A DNA stretch of 64,000 nucleotides from Phaseolus vulgaris. Lineage: Eukaryota; Streptophyta; Magnoliopsida; Fabales; Fabaceae. Both the position numbers and the translations under genes were made by a program. Shown in pieces: positions 51,889 through 64,000 of the stretch (position 1 is its first letter; each line of letters begins with the position of its first letter). Where the stretch lies: contig NC_023758.2 of NCBI RefSeq assembly GCF_000499845.2, positions 43,383,524-43,447,523 on the forward strand, written 5' to 3'. Under the pieces are notes generated by a model that saw only the letters and a list, made by a program, of their open reading frames with translations, was not told where the DNA came from and searched no databases.

Positions 51889-54800
51889 TCACTTGTTAGA
51901 CCACTGAAATTCTATTTCTAGATTCCGTGGCGGCCCACTTTTACTTTGAGGCAACAAAGCGTACTCTCCTGCTACTGATCCAAGCATTACCACTCGATCA
52001 ATTTGGATTGTTACTTTTCCAAATTTACTCTGTCAACAAATCACATCAGAGGGGTTAAACATGTACTGAGCAAACAAGTCTTAAAGACACTGGTTAAGGA
52101 ACCATGACAAGAGGTATATAATTAAAAATGTTAATTATGTTAAAAATATAAAATTCATTTAATAATGAGACCTGGAAACAACACATTTAAAGATGAATAC
52201 ACTGCTGCGTTTACTACATGTTTTTGCACATTTACCTTTCCCACTTTGCTCTTATTTTTGCAAGAGATATGAAGCTTCTGGCCTTTGGGAGGACTCTCAA
52301 AGGTCCATGAAAAGCTCTCATCCCACTCCGGATTAGGTCCAGTTGAAACCACCTGTCACCCCATTATCAAGGATATTAGTAGTGCAGTATATTCATTTTT
52401 GCATTACAGAATACACTATGACGTTATAATAAGAAATCCACAGTTTTTATATACATTCAGCCAAAACCACAGTTTTTATATACAATGCTCTTTGCATTCA
52501 ACAAGATTAAGCTCTTGCATGTACATCTTGAAACTCAAGAAGGTCAAAATAGTTTACAATTAGGAAGTGGCATTAGATAGAATGCCCAAAATCAAGGAAC
52601 CAGTAAAATTGCAAAACCAACAATTAAGAAAAACCTACGCTAACAGGGCAGATTTTTTTTTTTGGCAAAAAGGGACATGCAAAAAGGGCCAGAAAAAAAT
52701 TATTTTGATAGTGAATAAATTATTCTGCCAATGCAATATGTAGCAAAACCTCAGCAGAATAGGTAGATGATCAACAAATGTTCTTCTAGGAAACAGCTCA
52801 AAACATGTAAATCCTAATTGAGTATTTCTGGTATAGGCATGATTTGCAGTTAGAAAAGGCGGCTAAGATCAAGTGATTGCAGGGTTAAATTTGTAGATGA
52901 CTGGCATGGAGAACAAAACCCAAATTTACTTTTACACCCAATCTCACTGGATTCTACTGCATACACAGACAAAACCAAGTAGCCCCCTCTTCTCCCCTAA
53001 TAACAAAATACAAAAGATTCAAAGTTAATAGGAAAATAAGAAATCATAAATATAAAAAAAAATGACCTGGGTTTGCCTTGGGGGAGTGTTGCCAAGTGTA
53101 AGCTTGCAGTAAACACTTGGATTTCCAACAGATTGCTTCATGTTGTTACCACGTTTGATGATCACTACCAATGTTCCTGGCAAACACTGCAATAAAAATT
53201 CTGCTTTCTCCTGAAACCGAGGTGGCCCAGACTGGATCAAGTACTGCAGCAATGGAATAGCATCTGCAGCTGCAATTGACTGAGCTCTAGAAACTTCAGC
53301 TGGGCATGCTGACCAAGCTTGTCTGAGCAAGAAAAGTGCATCCAATGCTGCTTCCTGACAAGCTTCTGAACCTGTCTTTAAGGCTGTAACCAGATGGGGA
53401 ATGCTAAGTGTCGCTGGTTCAGTTGCTCTAAGTCTTGGGAAGTTGCTAAATAGAGAATTTAAGGCTTTCAGATACTCGTCATTCACAGTTCCAGAAGCCC
53501 ATAAATCTTTTTCAATAGCAGCTATAAGAACACAAAACCTTAGTTAGAAATAAAAAGTGGGGAGGGGGAGATGTGTTTCTGTTTAAATGAATCACCATTG
53601 TTCATCAATCAATTCTGTGGAAAAACTGAAATCTATAATTGTTAAAGTTACATTAATTGAATACTTAATAAAGCAACAAGTGCCTAATTTTGCTACAAGA
53701 TTACATAAGCAAAGCTACAGTCATGTTTTTAAATTTAATGATAGGTTGAAGTTCAGAGGACACAGGTTCTATAATTTATATGTTTCCGACCATAAAATTA
53801 GGTGCACGGTCATAAAAATTAGATCTTCTATTACTCATAAGATTTATCCACTTCTTCATCTGTAATTTATTTGATGAACTTCACTTATTTTATTGAAAAG
53901 CTTTTAGAAACCAAGCTATGGCTTGGCTTGAGAGAGTGAGGCAGAAATAATTTACCATGTTCAATGTATCATAACGTAAAAAAAACACCATTTTTATGTC
54001 AATTTGTTTAACAAAGATAGCATTTCCTTTGGTGTATTTTTAACTTGCCCAAAATATTTAATATTATGTTTTAAATATAACTAAACCAACATAAAATTAT
54101 CACCAGAGTTGCTCACAAAGACTCGTCACTTATATCCACTCCTACTTTTAAAGAACTTATTATTATTCTTGTTTAAAAATCAGTTTTGTTCAGTTTCTAA
54201 AACATTCATTATTCAAATTTACTCCAGCACCAAGGCTACCTCTTCTACAAAGTAAAATGAGGGCATGCTATCATGCAGCTTTTTTTAGAAATTCTGAAAG
54301 AAAAAGTAATAAATGTTTCAAACAGCCAGGTAGTAAACTTGCAAGATAAGCAAAGAAAAACGCACCAGTTATGGCTCTGACTGTTTCACTAGAAGCATAC
54401 TCTTGAATAGTGTTATTTGAGAAGAGAAGTTTAACAAACATTGCAGCCTGAACTGATGTTTCTGGATTACTTGAACCTATCAGATCCAGTACAACCTGAA
54501 CACCACCAGCCTCTGCAACTGCTCTCCTATTTGATCGACTGTACATCACAAGATTCTGCAAAGCACATATGGCTACAACTTTCATTTCTTCTGTTGGTTG
54601 GTCTTCAAGAACATTTACTAAAGCACGACAAGCTGAAACTGCATCACTTGTTCGAGCAAGACCCTCATTCTGAAACAGATCCCCAAGAGCCAAAGTTGCC
54701 AATAACCTTGCTTGCTGAGCTTGAGTTTGTGGGTCCAAAAGGTACTGCGATAATGGTACGATAGCTGATTTTGTTACTTTTGTTTCTCGAATCTTTACAT

Positions 54801-57800
54801 TGTTCAGCAATACTTCTAAAAGCCTTGCAGCAGTTTCCTCACACTGATGAGATCGCAGGAGCTCCAAGAGAGCCTCTATAGCTCCACTTTCTGACATAGC
54901 TTCTGCACTAGTTCCATCATCATTTTCTAGCACCAGAAGAGCATTTAAAGCACCAACAACCGTGCTCTCTGAGCCAGATCGAAGTAACCTTACCAATACA
55001 GCAATAGGCACTTCCAAGTAGAATTCAGAGCTAAACTGCAGAATACTTGACAAAACAGAGGCAGCAGACTCCCATAAAGCATGAGGAAGAGAAGGATCAG
55101 CTTGCAATATCACTTTGGAAATTTCAATAACACCACCCTCCTTAGCAATTTCGTTTGGCCATGTTAGTGCAATACTAACAAGGGCTTTTACAGCTCTCTG
55201 TTGCAATATGTGTATACCAGAACCAAGAACTCGAATGAGAGGGCCAATTGCTTGCTGTGTCACGGGATCCTTCTGAAGGCGTTCTTCAAGAAGTAGATGT
55301 GAAAGAAGCTCAGCAGCCAATTGTTGCACTGCTGAAATTGGAGAATCAAGCAAAGGGATAAGTGGTTCAATAACTTGACGAGAAGTTAATGAATGGTCAG
55401 CACGACACTTTGGATGTTCTAAGATATTAACCAACACCTGCAATGCACTGTGCTGTCCATCTGGCCCAAATTCCTGCCTTGTCAGTAACAAAAACAATGG
55501 TTCAACCACTTTAGCAGCAGATGTACCTTTAGCTATGCTAGTATTATTAGTCAATATACGCAACAATTCTGCAAAAGTAGCACATAGATAATCAGGTGCT
55601 TCATGTAAGATGTCAAGTACGCTTTCAATAACTCCAGCTTTCACCATTTCCATTTTACAAGCAGGCCTGTCTTTTCCCAACTTGACTAGAGCTCTGGAAA
55701 TGGCCTCATGTAGTATATAATTCGTACCAGACAGTAGGCCAACTAGAGGAACAACTGCACCATGTGCAGCAACTAATTCAGCCAGTTGCTCATCATCAAC
55801 AAGCCTATCCAGTGCCCGGACAACTGAAATATGAGCTGGACTGAACTCAGATACCAGGAGAGAGACAAGAGGTTCAACACAACTTGCAGCAGCTGCTGTG
55901 GACCGAATCCTTGTATTTCCAAAGAGAGCACAACATAATTCAGCAGCATCCCCTTTCAGGTCCATTGAAGAATTTGATGAAAGGATCCTACAAAGAACTT
56001 CCACTGCATTTTTCTCAACATCTGCAACAGCAAGAGCTCTTGATGGATTTTCACTCAGCAACCCCACTAATGCAGCAATTGCAGCATGCTGCTCCTTTTC
56101 TGAACCAGTACTGAGAATCTCCACCAATGGTTGAACAGCCTGCCGAGCAATCTCTGCATTTCTGATGTGATCAGCAGAAAACAAACTTTCCAAGGCTTTT
56201 GCAGCACTATACCTTGCACCTCTTCCTCCTAAACGTAGCACAGCTACAAGTTGAGCAACAGCACCAAATGCTGATTCATGTCTTCGTATTTCAGCACTGC
56301 TAAACAGAATTCCTAGCAGATCTGTAGCAGCTTCTTCAGTTGCATCTTGTGGACTGAGTGAAAGATACTTCGTAAGTGCCTCTAAGGCCCCAGACTCCAC
56401 CATTACACTCATATTTGAAGGACAATCTTTACTGAGCTGAGTCAAAAGTACAAGTGCCAAAAATGGTGCCCCAGGACGATCTGGAATTGGTTTGAGCAGA
56501 TCAACTAAGGCAGGTATAGACTTCCGAGAAGTAGCTCCAACTCTTATGTCTTCAACTCGAAACAACCTCTCAAGAGCCACTTGATCAGGATAACGCACCA
56601 GAGAAAATTCCTCTGACAATTCCAGAAGATCCTGTATATCAGTATCAGCACAGCCAAGCAAAGAGATAAGTCCACCTGCTGCCCCAGAATTTGCCACAGA
56701 CAGGAGTGTTCCCCTGCTACCATTACAGACAAGGCTAGCTATTGATTGTGCAGCAAAATATTTGTTTGCTGATTCCTCTGACTTCAATAAACTGGTAAGT
56801 GCAGGTATAGATTTCATAGTTGGATGGGCCCGAATGATATCTCTATTTTGAAATAATATTGCCAACAACAAAGCATGAATCCACATGATTCTATCTTCTT
56901 TGTAGTCCATCTGCATGTTCACCATATTGAGCTAACACGGTTTATATACAGAAATAAGTCTCATAACATTGTTTAAGTTTTACAGCAAAGGATGCTTTGA
57001 AGTAGAAAGTAAACATTTACAAGGGAAAATTACAGTTTATCTACATGAAATCTTGGTCTAAATCAAGTTTAAAAATATTAACCTCCCTATCTCCTCTTCC
57101 CTCTCTCCGTGGCCGGGAAATACTAGAAGAAACATAATGTTATAGTGGATAATGATTTAGTTAAAACTGGAAGCAGATAAATCATTAGCCAAACATGTGA
57201 TAATATTTTTTTACACGGAGTCACCAAACTCAATACATAATCGTATCCTAACACTTTATTTTCTACTTTTTACCCAAAAAAATCATTTTGTCTTGAACAG
57301 CTTTTCATTCTATAAAGATTTCAGTGTTTCTCCAACCATTATGTTCAATTTCGTAGAAGTGAGAATCGAGAAAATTATCACAGGTAATGTTTCTATCAAA
57401 GGGATAAGGTGGGAGATTTCGAAAATTTGAATGAACTTTATAGGATTTTAATTAGCTTTTGGACAAAACTTAGAGGGAGCAGAGAGTTAAAGCATGATTT
57501 TCCATTTTAAGTATTACTTATGATCAGAATCACATGGACTATCTATTTCTTTGGATTGACGAAAAAGGCACTTAAATACCTGAGAATATTGCGAGAAACA
57601 ATTTGAGATCCTGTCAATGAGAACATCAATTGCTCCAGCCTCCATTATTGCAATTTTATTTTTTTCATCATTACAAGCAAGAATAGACAATAGCCATAGC
57701 GCCAAGTCAACACCACAGATAATGCTAGTGCTAGTGTTGGATTCAGAACTGTTGGCCTCTTCTGTTGTGTGCCTGCATATGCTAATGAGTTCCTTGTTGT

Positions 57801-60800
57801 CATCATCCAGGTAACCCGAAGAAGGCAGTGCAGAAACAAGAATATCAACAAGAGATCGAATAAGATCAACACACAAGTTCGACGAACTCAGATCCTCCAC
57901 CAGTCTCTGATGATTTGCTTTAGAAGTACAAATAAGAAGTGCTGCTCCGCCAATTTTGACCTTCACATTTGTGGAACTAATTATTCTTTTAGCTATTGAA
58001 GATATGCATCCAGGTGCTGACACAATAGTATCTCCCAAAACAACAGGCTGATCCTTACATAATCGAGATAAAATCTCAATAGTTTTATCCTGCAACATTG
58101 GCTCCGAATCAACAATACACAAGACTATTGGGCTTATGCTTTTAGGGAATTCAGCCAAAACAGCACAAGCAGATTTAATATTTGCACTGGTCTCTACCGA
58201 CCTGGACAGGATGGCAAGTGCTTCTAGAGCCTCTGATGTAGCAACAGATCCATTAACAGCAGAATCTAAGAAAGAGACTAATGCAAGAACAGTTCCAGCA
58301 CGATTCACACAATCAGTTACAGCATAATCAACATCCCGAGAATGTAGGAGGCGAGCAATTGCTGCTGCGGCATGAGTTTTTCCAGAAATTGTGCCTTCAC
58401 ATAATATTCTAGTAGCAGGTAAGATAACTTCTTCTGCAATAGCTTTCTCTGCAATTTCACCATCTAAAATAAGGTTCGCCAGAGCACATGTGGCCATCTC
58501 TGCAACTTCCAAAACTGAAGAGTTTGCTAGTGAAACTAGAGGGGATAATGTATCTCTAGCGATAGCAGCTACATCCCTGTTCTCTTTGATGGAAAGAAAT
58601 ATTGCAGCCATGCAGTGGGAGGACTCAATCAGGATACTTTCAGATTCAGCATTGAGCAATTTCTTGGCTGACAAAAGAGTTTTGACAGCAATGCTACTTT
58701 CACGCACATCTTTCCTTGTTTCAAAAATTCCTGCCAGAGCTGATGCAGACTTTGCCTGAGTTTCTTCTCTGGCAGAGCTCAATAATATTATCATAGTATC
58801 AAATGCATCGCTGGCAGCACTACCTTCACGTAAAATGTCGCTAAGGGGAGCAACAGAAAGCATACTTCTCAAAGCATCCAAAACATAAACCTTAGAATCA
58901 GGAAGATCACTAGTCAATAAAGCTGTAAGCTGACTAATGGTTGTAGTATCTGATTTATGAATTAAATGATTTAAAGTCTTTGCAGCAATATCTTTCCCAT
59001 TTGGGCTTCCATTCTTCAATAGCCACAACAATGCAGGAACAGCATCAGCACTTTCAACACAAGCACGTATATCTTCGCTATGATTGCACAGGTTCTTAAG
59101 GATTGTTGCTGAATCTTCCTTTGCTTTTGCTGATCCTGTCTCCAAAATTTGAACAAGTGGAGGTATGCCACCAGCTGCAGTAATTGCCCATTTACTTTCA
59201 TCATTTTCAAATGATAGAAGGCAAAGCAGGGCAACTGCACACTCTTGCTGCTGTTCTGATGAAAGCCCCAAAAGAGATATCAATAGCTGAACTCCTTCAC
59301 GGCCCTGAAGTGCACGCCATAGACTGCCTTCACTTTTGCACACTGTCAACAGAGCTTTTATAAGTTCGTCTTGCACTTCATTTACAGCCATTGTTATCAA
59401 ACCAACTAGCAGATGTTTTGCATCGGCATTTGCAAGTTTATTTGAAAGTACGGAATTTCCATACAAACTAGCAAGCGCTTCAATGGTTCGTTCCTTTACA
59501 AGGAAGGGCAAGCGAGGCTCAAATTGTTTGAGTAATGTCTGCTCGACAACCAAAGGATCTGATGCTCTGGTTGATTCTGCCTTGTTATCATATATCATGA
59601 GAGCTGATGCCAAAGCTCCTAATGTGTCAGCAATTTGGGTAGGTGAGGTGCATGATTCAAGACTTTGACCAAGGCTAGATATGACGTAAGACAAACCACC
59701 AGAGATGTTTGCTAGAGCACTCATAGCATTCTCCTGTAATGCTTGAGCACACTCACCCTGCATGAATTCTTTGGAAGGAGCTATGGTAGCATTGATCAGA
59801 GAAGGAATACCATTAGCATTGGCTATCTCTCGCCTTGCCTCTTTGCACTGGGCAGAAAGAGATTTAAGAGCACCAGCTGCTTCAGCTCTAACAGAGTCAT
59901 CATTACCAGGGCCTAATAGTTTCAGAAGTTGTTTTGTCACCTCCGCTGTCAACACCTTTGAACAAACAGATGCATCCTCCATCATTACAGAAGCAAGTAA
60001 ATTGCACACATTAGCTAAACTACTGGGCTGTCCTTTTGCCAGTAACTTCACTAATATGTCGACTCCTCCAGCTCGTATAGTTGCATTCCAGAATCCCTCA
60101 GTATTGCTGGAGAGATTTTTCAATGCACCAGTCAATAAACCTTCAACTACATTTCCTGCCTTCAGGCCAGTTTTCAGCTGCTCCCAGAGCACTGGTACAA
60201 CTCCTTCAGTTGAAAATATTTTTGAACCAACATGATCCTTTACACCACCCTGAGAGACAGCATAAATAGTATTTGCAGCAGCAATTTGTCCTTCAGTAGA
60301 ACTGGACTTTAATAGACTAAGCAATGGAGGAATGCATCCTCCAAGCAAGACCTTGACCCTTAGCTCATTTTCTTTACAAAGGGAGCCCAAGACGGTCGCT
60401 GCCTGTATCTTCACATTCAATGAACCAGACCTAAGAAGGGAAACAAGTACTGGAACTGCCTGAGAGTGAGATCCAACAGCACTAAAAGCATTTTCACGCA
60501 TATCTATAAGCTCCAATAGCTGCCTTAAGGAATATTCTTTCTCCTGCACAGAATAAGAGCTCTGACGCAGCTGCTCAATGCATTGGGCAACACTAGCTAA
60601 TGTTCCATCTGGATCCTCCATGCTGCTGTTCCGCTCTCTGCAATAGCAACCAGTTAAACATGTAAGAAGCCAAAATTTAGTGAGCACCAATTTGAATGTC
60701 CATAGTTCATAAACAGAGCAACCAATGCACATGGTTCTTAGTTCAGTCCCACAGGTTAGACTGTTAGCTTACTTGGCTGCAAGCCGAACAGATACTAACA

Positions 60801-62010
60801 AACAAATGTATTAAAAATAAGTGTTACAATCATTGACTCTAGCAGCTTTGCAAACAAATTAATCAATAATTTTAAGTATTCCTGTGTGACAAACCGACCT
60901 AAATCCCATCTTCAGAACAGAATGTGGTGTTGGGGGCTCTGAATCTTGAGTATTCCTATCACCATTTCTTTCCTGCAATCAAAAGAATAAAAATGAAGAA
61001 TGTTATCTGCTAAGGTATGTTCCGCATCTCTGAAAACATAAAATAAAAGATGGAAAGTAATGAAAATAAACACAATAAAAGGAACCGCATAAAAATAATC
61101 AGACTATGAGCATTTCTTGTTCCTTTTCCCTTTTCACATGCATAAAGCCAGTAATGGATGGATAAGTAAGTAATTCAATCTAAAAGAAAGAGATGAAATG
61201 GGAAATCAAGCTCTGATGGAAGAGAGATGAATCAATACAGTTTGATTACATTCCTCACGAAGAAAATGAAAATTTCAGAGCACTAAACAAAGAAAAATTG
61301 CTGTTTTTTGTTTTCAACACAGATGATTTATTATCCTTTAGGATGGCATCTTATTGAGCAAACCCGAGGGAAACCTGAGGAAGTGAAAATCATTCTTCAT
61401 CAATATAAGGCATCAGCAAAGAACCACGCATCTTAACAAACCCCTGGACAGTTAAGTAAAATACACAAACAATTTTATAACCGCCATTCACTTCTTTCCA
61501 TTTTCTACTTCTGCCCTCCTCCCAGAAGATCTATTCCATAGTTAATTGTGCTACAAAAACCATTACTCACCAAATTCATAATATCCATGAAACTGGACGC
61601 ACCATGAAGAACCGTAGAGACTGTATTCTAGTGTATCAATTAACATACTAATCACACATCAACAAAAAAAAAAGTAAACCCTCCACATCTGCACAATTAA
61701 ATCACATAGTTCCTTTAAACGTCCATGAATGAATGATCCCCAATGACACTTCCCAGAATCGCGAAACGTCAAGCACAAAACTGCAAAACATTGACTGAGC
61801 AAAGCAATGGACAGAAAGTATCCAGATGCAACCAAACGTGAGAGAACAAGATCCATAAATAGACTTCCCCCCATGCAAAGACTGACCACGGCACAACACT
61901 GCTCACTCATACTGGCACAAGAAAAGAGAAAGATGAAATTGCTGTGAAGAAGAAGGTACCAGATCATTTGCATTGTTGGCAGCGTGTCGCCAAGCGAGTG
62001 TGGTGGCCAT
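51889..62010 (-). CDS. CSI1: CELLULOSE SYNTHASE INTERACTIVE 1 (armadillo-repeat and C2 protein)
   Basis: Seven exons on the minus strand: 62010-61960, 60972-60899, 60637-57580, 56910-54366, 53521-53067, 52352-52236 and 52029-51889. All junctions keep the frame, giving 2146 residues, against about 2150 in Arabidopsis CSI1/POM2. The N-terminus has [21 protein letters not shown] across exons 2 and 3, then the conserved [20 protein letters not shown]. From there to about residue 2000 the protein is tandem armadillo-type helices. The C2 domain (about 2023-2140) spans the last three exons: [41 protein letters not shown]1 links cellulose synthase complexes to cortical microtubules and so guides cellulose deposition. 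CSI3 is the close paralogue; the N-terminal block fits CSI1 best. Two exons of 3058 and 2545 bp carry 87% of the protein. Confidence 0.96.
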
Positions 62011-62245
62011 CGTGGCTTGCGGTTGCTTGAAGGAGTTCAGATCTGGAAGAGTGAAAGCATCAGTGAATTGATGGATTGAGATCGAAAGTAGGAAGTAGCA
62101 AACACATGATGGTATGAGAGGAAGCGGAAGATGGTTGAAGAAGTGAAGAATGGAATTGTGAATGGGAATAGGAGTGGGAAGGAATGAGAGGGAGTGAGTT
62201 TGGTAGAGGATAAGAAGACGAGAGAAGGAAGATGAGGAACAAATG
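62011..62245 (-). promoter_or_regulatory. CSI1 leader region with two upstream ORFs
   Basis: CT-rich on the minus strand, as plant 5' leaders often are. Two small upstream frames occur. The first is at 62107-62060 (15 codons plus stop). The second is at 62060-62037 (7 codons plus stop). The stop of the first overlaps the start of the second as TGATG. Both end before the main ATG at 62010. Whether they are transcribed depends on the start site, which is not visible. Confidence 0.4.
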
Positions 62246-62581
62246 TAGTTGGTTGCACCTTTTTTTTTATTTTATTAATTTTCACTTTGTGTCTCTATTG
62301 TTTGATTGTGTCTTACGTTTTCAACTTTTCGTTAGGAAGTGTCTGTAAGGTGTTTTTGACGATCTCGCCGTCGTCATCGGAGCACCGACAGTGGCAAGTT
62401 CAGTTCCAGCTCAAACCTCATTAGCTGACTCACCCACCCGTCGCAGTCAAAATTTGGAGACCAGAGGTTTCATTGTTTTATCCTATGGATATATATTCAT
62501 TGTTTTATTTTTTTATACACGTTTTTATCAATAATTATAATAAATTTTAAAAATTAAAAAACACTTTTATATGTGTTCCTT
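62246..62581. other. CSI1 upstream region
   Basis: A GC-richer block at 62340-62460 (CGATCTCGCCGTCGTCATCG) is likely promoter sequence. No coding frame. Confidence 0.4.
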
Positions 62582-62890
62582 CTAGGATATGGGATCTACA
62601 GAACTCTTTTTTCTCCTTCCTTCTGGTAGGTTGTTAGGATTTTGTTGTGATCCTTTCGATCTTCGCGTTACTCCTTCGACTTCTTCGACTCTCAGTCTTT
62701 GGATAGAAGGCACTCCGACGCGGTAAAGAGAACTTACCTTATTGAGTCTGATTAGTGAGATAAATCACACTTATAATTGTATTACCTAATTTTTAATTGT
62801 AAGTTAGCTTCACTAATTTTGATTTAAACGTTAATGATTATTTATGTCGATCGGTCGGTCAGGAAGACCGAATGGGTCATACCGCTACAT
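62582..62890 (+). repeat. Possible distant copy 3 of the dispersed LTR-like repeat
   Basis: Has the same layout as 1753-2210: TTCGATCTTCGCGTTACTCC, AGAAGGCACTCCGACGC, and a right end GGTCATACCGCTACAT nearly identical to that of copy 1. Similarity in between is weak, so the link is tentative. Confidence 0.35.
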
Positions 62891-64000
62891 GTAATACTTA
62901 TTAGTATGATTTATAAACCAACCATTTGAAGACACCATTAAAGAGTTGTCTCAATTCTAAAGTATCTTCTTCCTTATGCATAGTTTACCATATCCAATTA
63001 TATTTGAGATTTCATAAACATTAAGACACCCTCAACATGGTGAAAAGTGGGACAACGCCACAAAATACTTCAATGTTTGATTTTGGTGCCTACAATGACA
63101 GCATTTTAGGATAACATAAAACTATGTCATTATTAGCCACAGAAGACAGACACTGAAGTAGATTAAAAAAGAAGCAAATTATAAAAGCTTGAAAACTTTA
63201 TTATCACTATTTGTAGAAGTTGAAAAATCAAGTAACAAGTAAACTATATAATATCATGTTAAGCATTTGTTGTTAACATTCCTAAATTAAATAATAGTAT
63301 ATTATAAATCTCAGAAGTTGAAATGTCAGCACTGGGCACCAGTGATTGGAATAGTGGAGTCATTACTGAATCTGCATTTGGAGATCACAAAATAATAAGA
63401 AATAAAACATTTGAGGGTTGTTCATTGACAAAATGATTGAAAACACAACCACACTTTCCATTTTATATGCAAAACAAACATGTTCGTTAGCTGGATGGTA
63501 AGTTTTGCCATGTGCAGTGTCTTTCTACATTAAAAAAATAACAATGAATTGATTTGCAGTTGTTTTTGTTCCTCCTTGTCATCATCTTCTTAAATATAAC
63601 TTTTAATTTTTACCATTCTGAACAATTAATCTGCTTACAAATTGATATTTATTGAATAACATAATTTAAATTTGTCTGTCAAACAACCGAATATTGAAAA
63701 TTAGTTTAAATAACTACATGGAAAAAAGATAGGGAACCTTAAAATCATCTTCACTAGGACTTGTACAAATAAAAAAAATGGTATTTTGCTAATGACAGAA
63801 ACAGGCAGTATCCTGGTACTTCAACTAATTTGGTTGGTAATTAAAAAATAACGATTCTTAAGGAACTCGTTAAGAAATGAATTAAGAGTACAAAAGTTTA
63901 GTAGGATTAAATATATTTTTTTATCTATTGTAAAATTGGTTTTTATTTCTAAATTAAACTTTACATATTGTAGATATTTTAATAAAAAAATTATTAAAAT
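62891..64000. other. Spacer at the right edge
   Basis: AT-rich; no gene recognised. A short minus-strand open segment at about 63262-63374, after a TGCAG, could be a terminal exon of an unseen gene but has no known motif. Confidence 0.4.

Overview
This window is plant nuclear DNA. The genes have several short introns with GT-AG borders, the spacers are very AT-rich, and every protein recognised is a conserved land-plant family. Repeat content and protein flavour suggest a dicot, most likely a phaseoloid legume (Phaseolus/Vigna/soybean group). The species call is inference, since no search could be run. No operon, CRISPR array, rRNA or convincing tRNA was seen.

Nine genes could be rebuilt exon by exon; eight are complete with open frames. 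In order: the 5' end of a GH5 glucan 1,3-beta-glucosidase-like gene (minus, cut by the left edge); a SOSEKI/DUF966 polarity protein (plus, 10073-11652); a NEN4-like DEDDh exonuclease (minus, 18275-19554); plastid prephenate/aspartate aminotransferase PAT (minus, 21349-24687); an L-ascorbate oxidase-like multicopper oxidase (plus, 27780-30045); a two-domain fasciclin-like protein (minus, 37306-38733); thylakoid-lumen FKBP13 (plus, 39195-40362); a heavy-metal-associated isoprenylated protein HIPP (minus, 44387-44928); and CELLULOSE SYNTHASE INTERACTIVE 1 (minus, 51889-62010).

The genes do not form one pathway. Several act at the cell wall or apoplast (GH5, ascorbate oxidase, fasciclin-like protein, CSI1). 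Two are plastid proteins (PAT, FKBP13). SOSEKI and NEN4 belong to development (cell polarity, sieve-element enucleation). The fasciclin-like and FKBP13 genes are divergent, with 461 bp between start codons, and share a compact promoter.

The long spacers (roughly 0.9-10 kb, 11.7-18.2 kb, 24.9-27.7 kb, 30-37 kb, 40.4-44.4 kb, 45-51.9 kb, 62-64 kb) hold AT microsatellites, small non-autonomous transposons and repeat fragments. The clearest is a 322-bp LTR element in miniature at 3418-3739, with 76-bp LTRs, a tRNA-Met-type primer binding site and a 5-bp target duplication. A degraded relative lies near 42.6 kb. Also present are a terminal-inverted-repeat MITE (4016-4427) with end fragments elsewhere, an inverted pair of homologous segments (15.0 and 34.2 kb), and a dispersed LTR-like repeat (1.75 and 31.1 kb, perhaps 62.6 kb). 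I found no convincing new gene system; the most interesting items are the miniature elements, the shared promoter and details of the FKBP13 and CSI1 genes.
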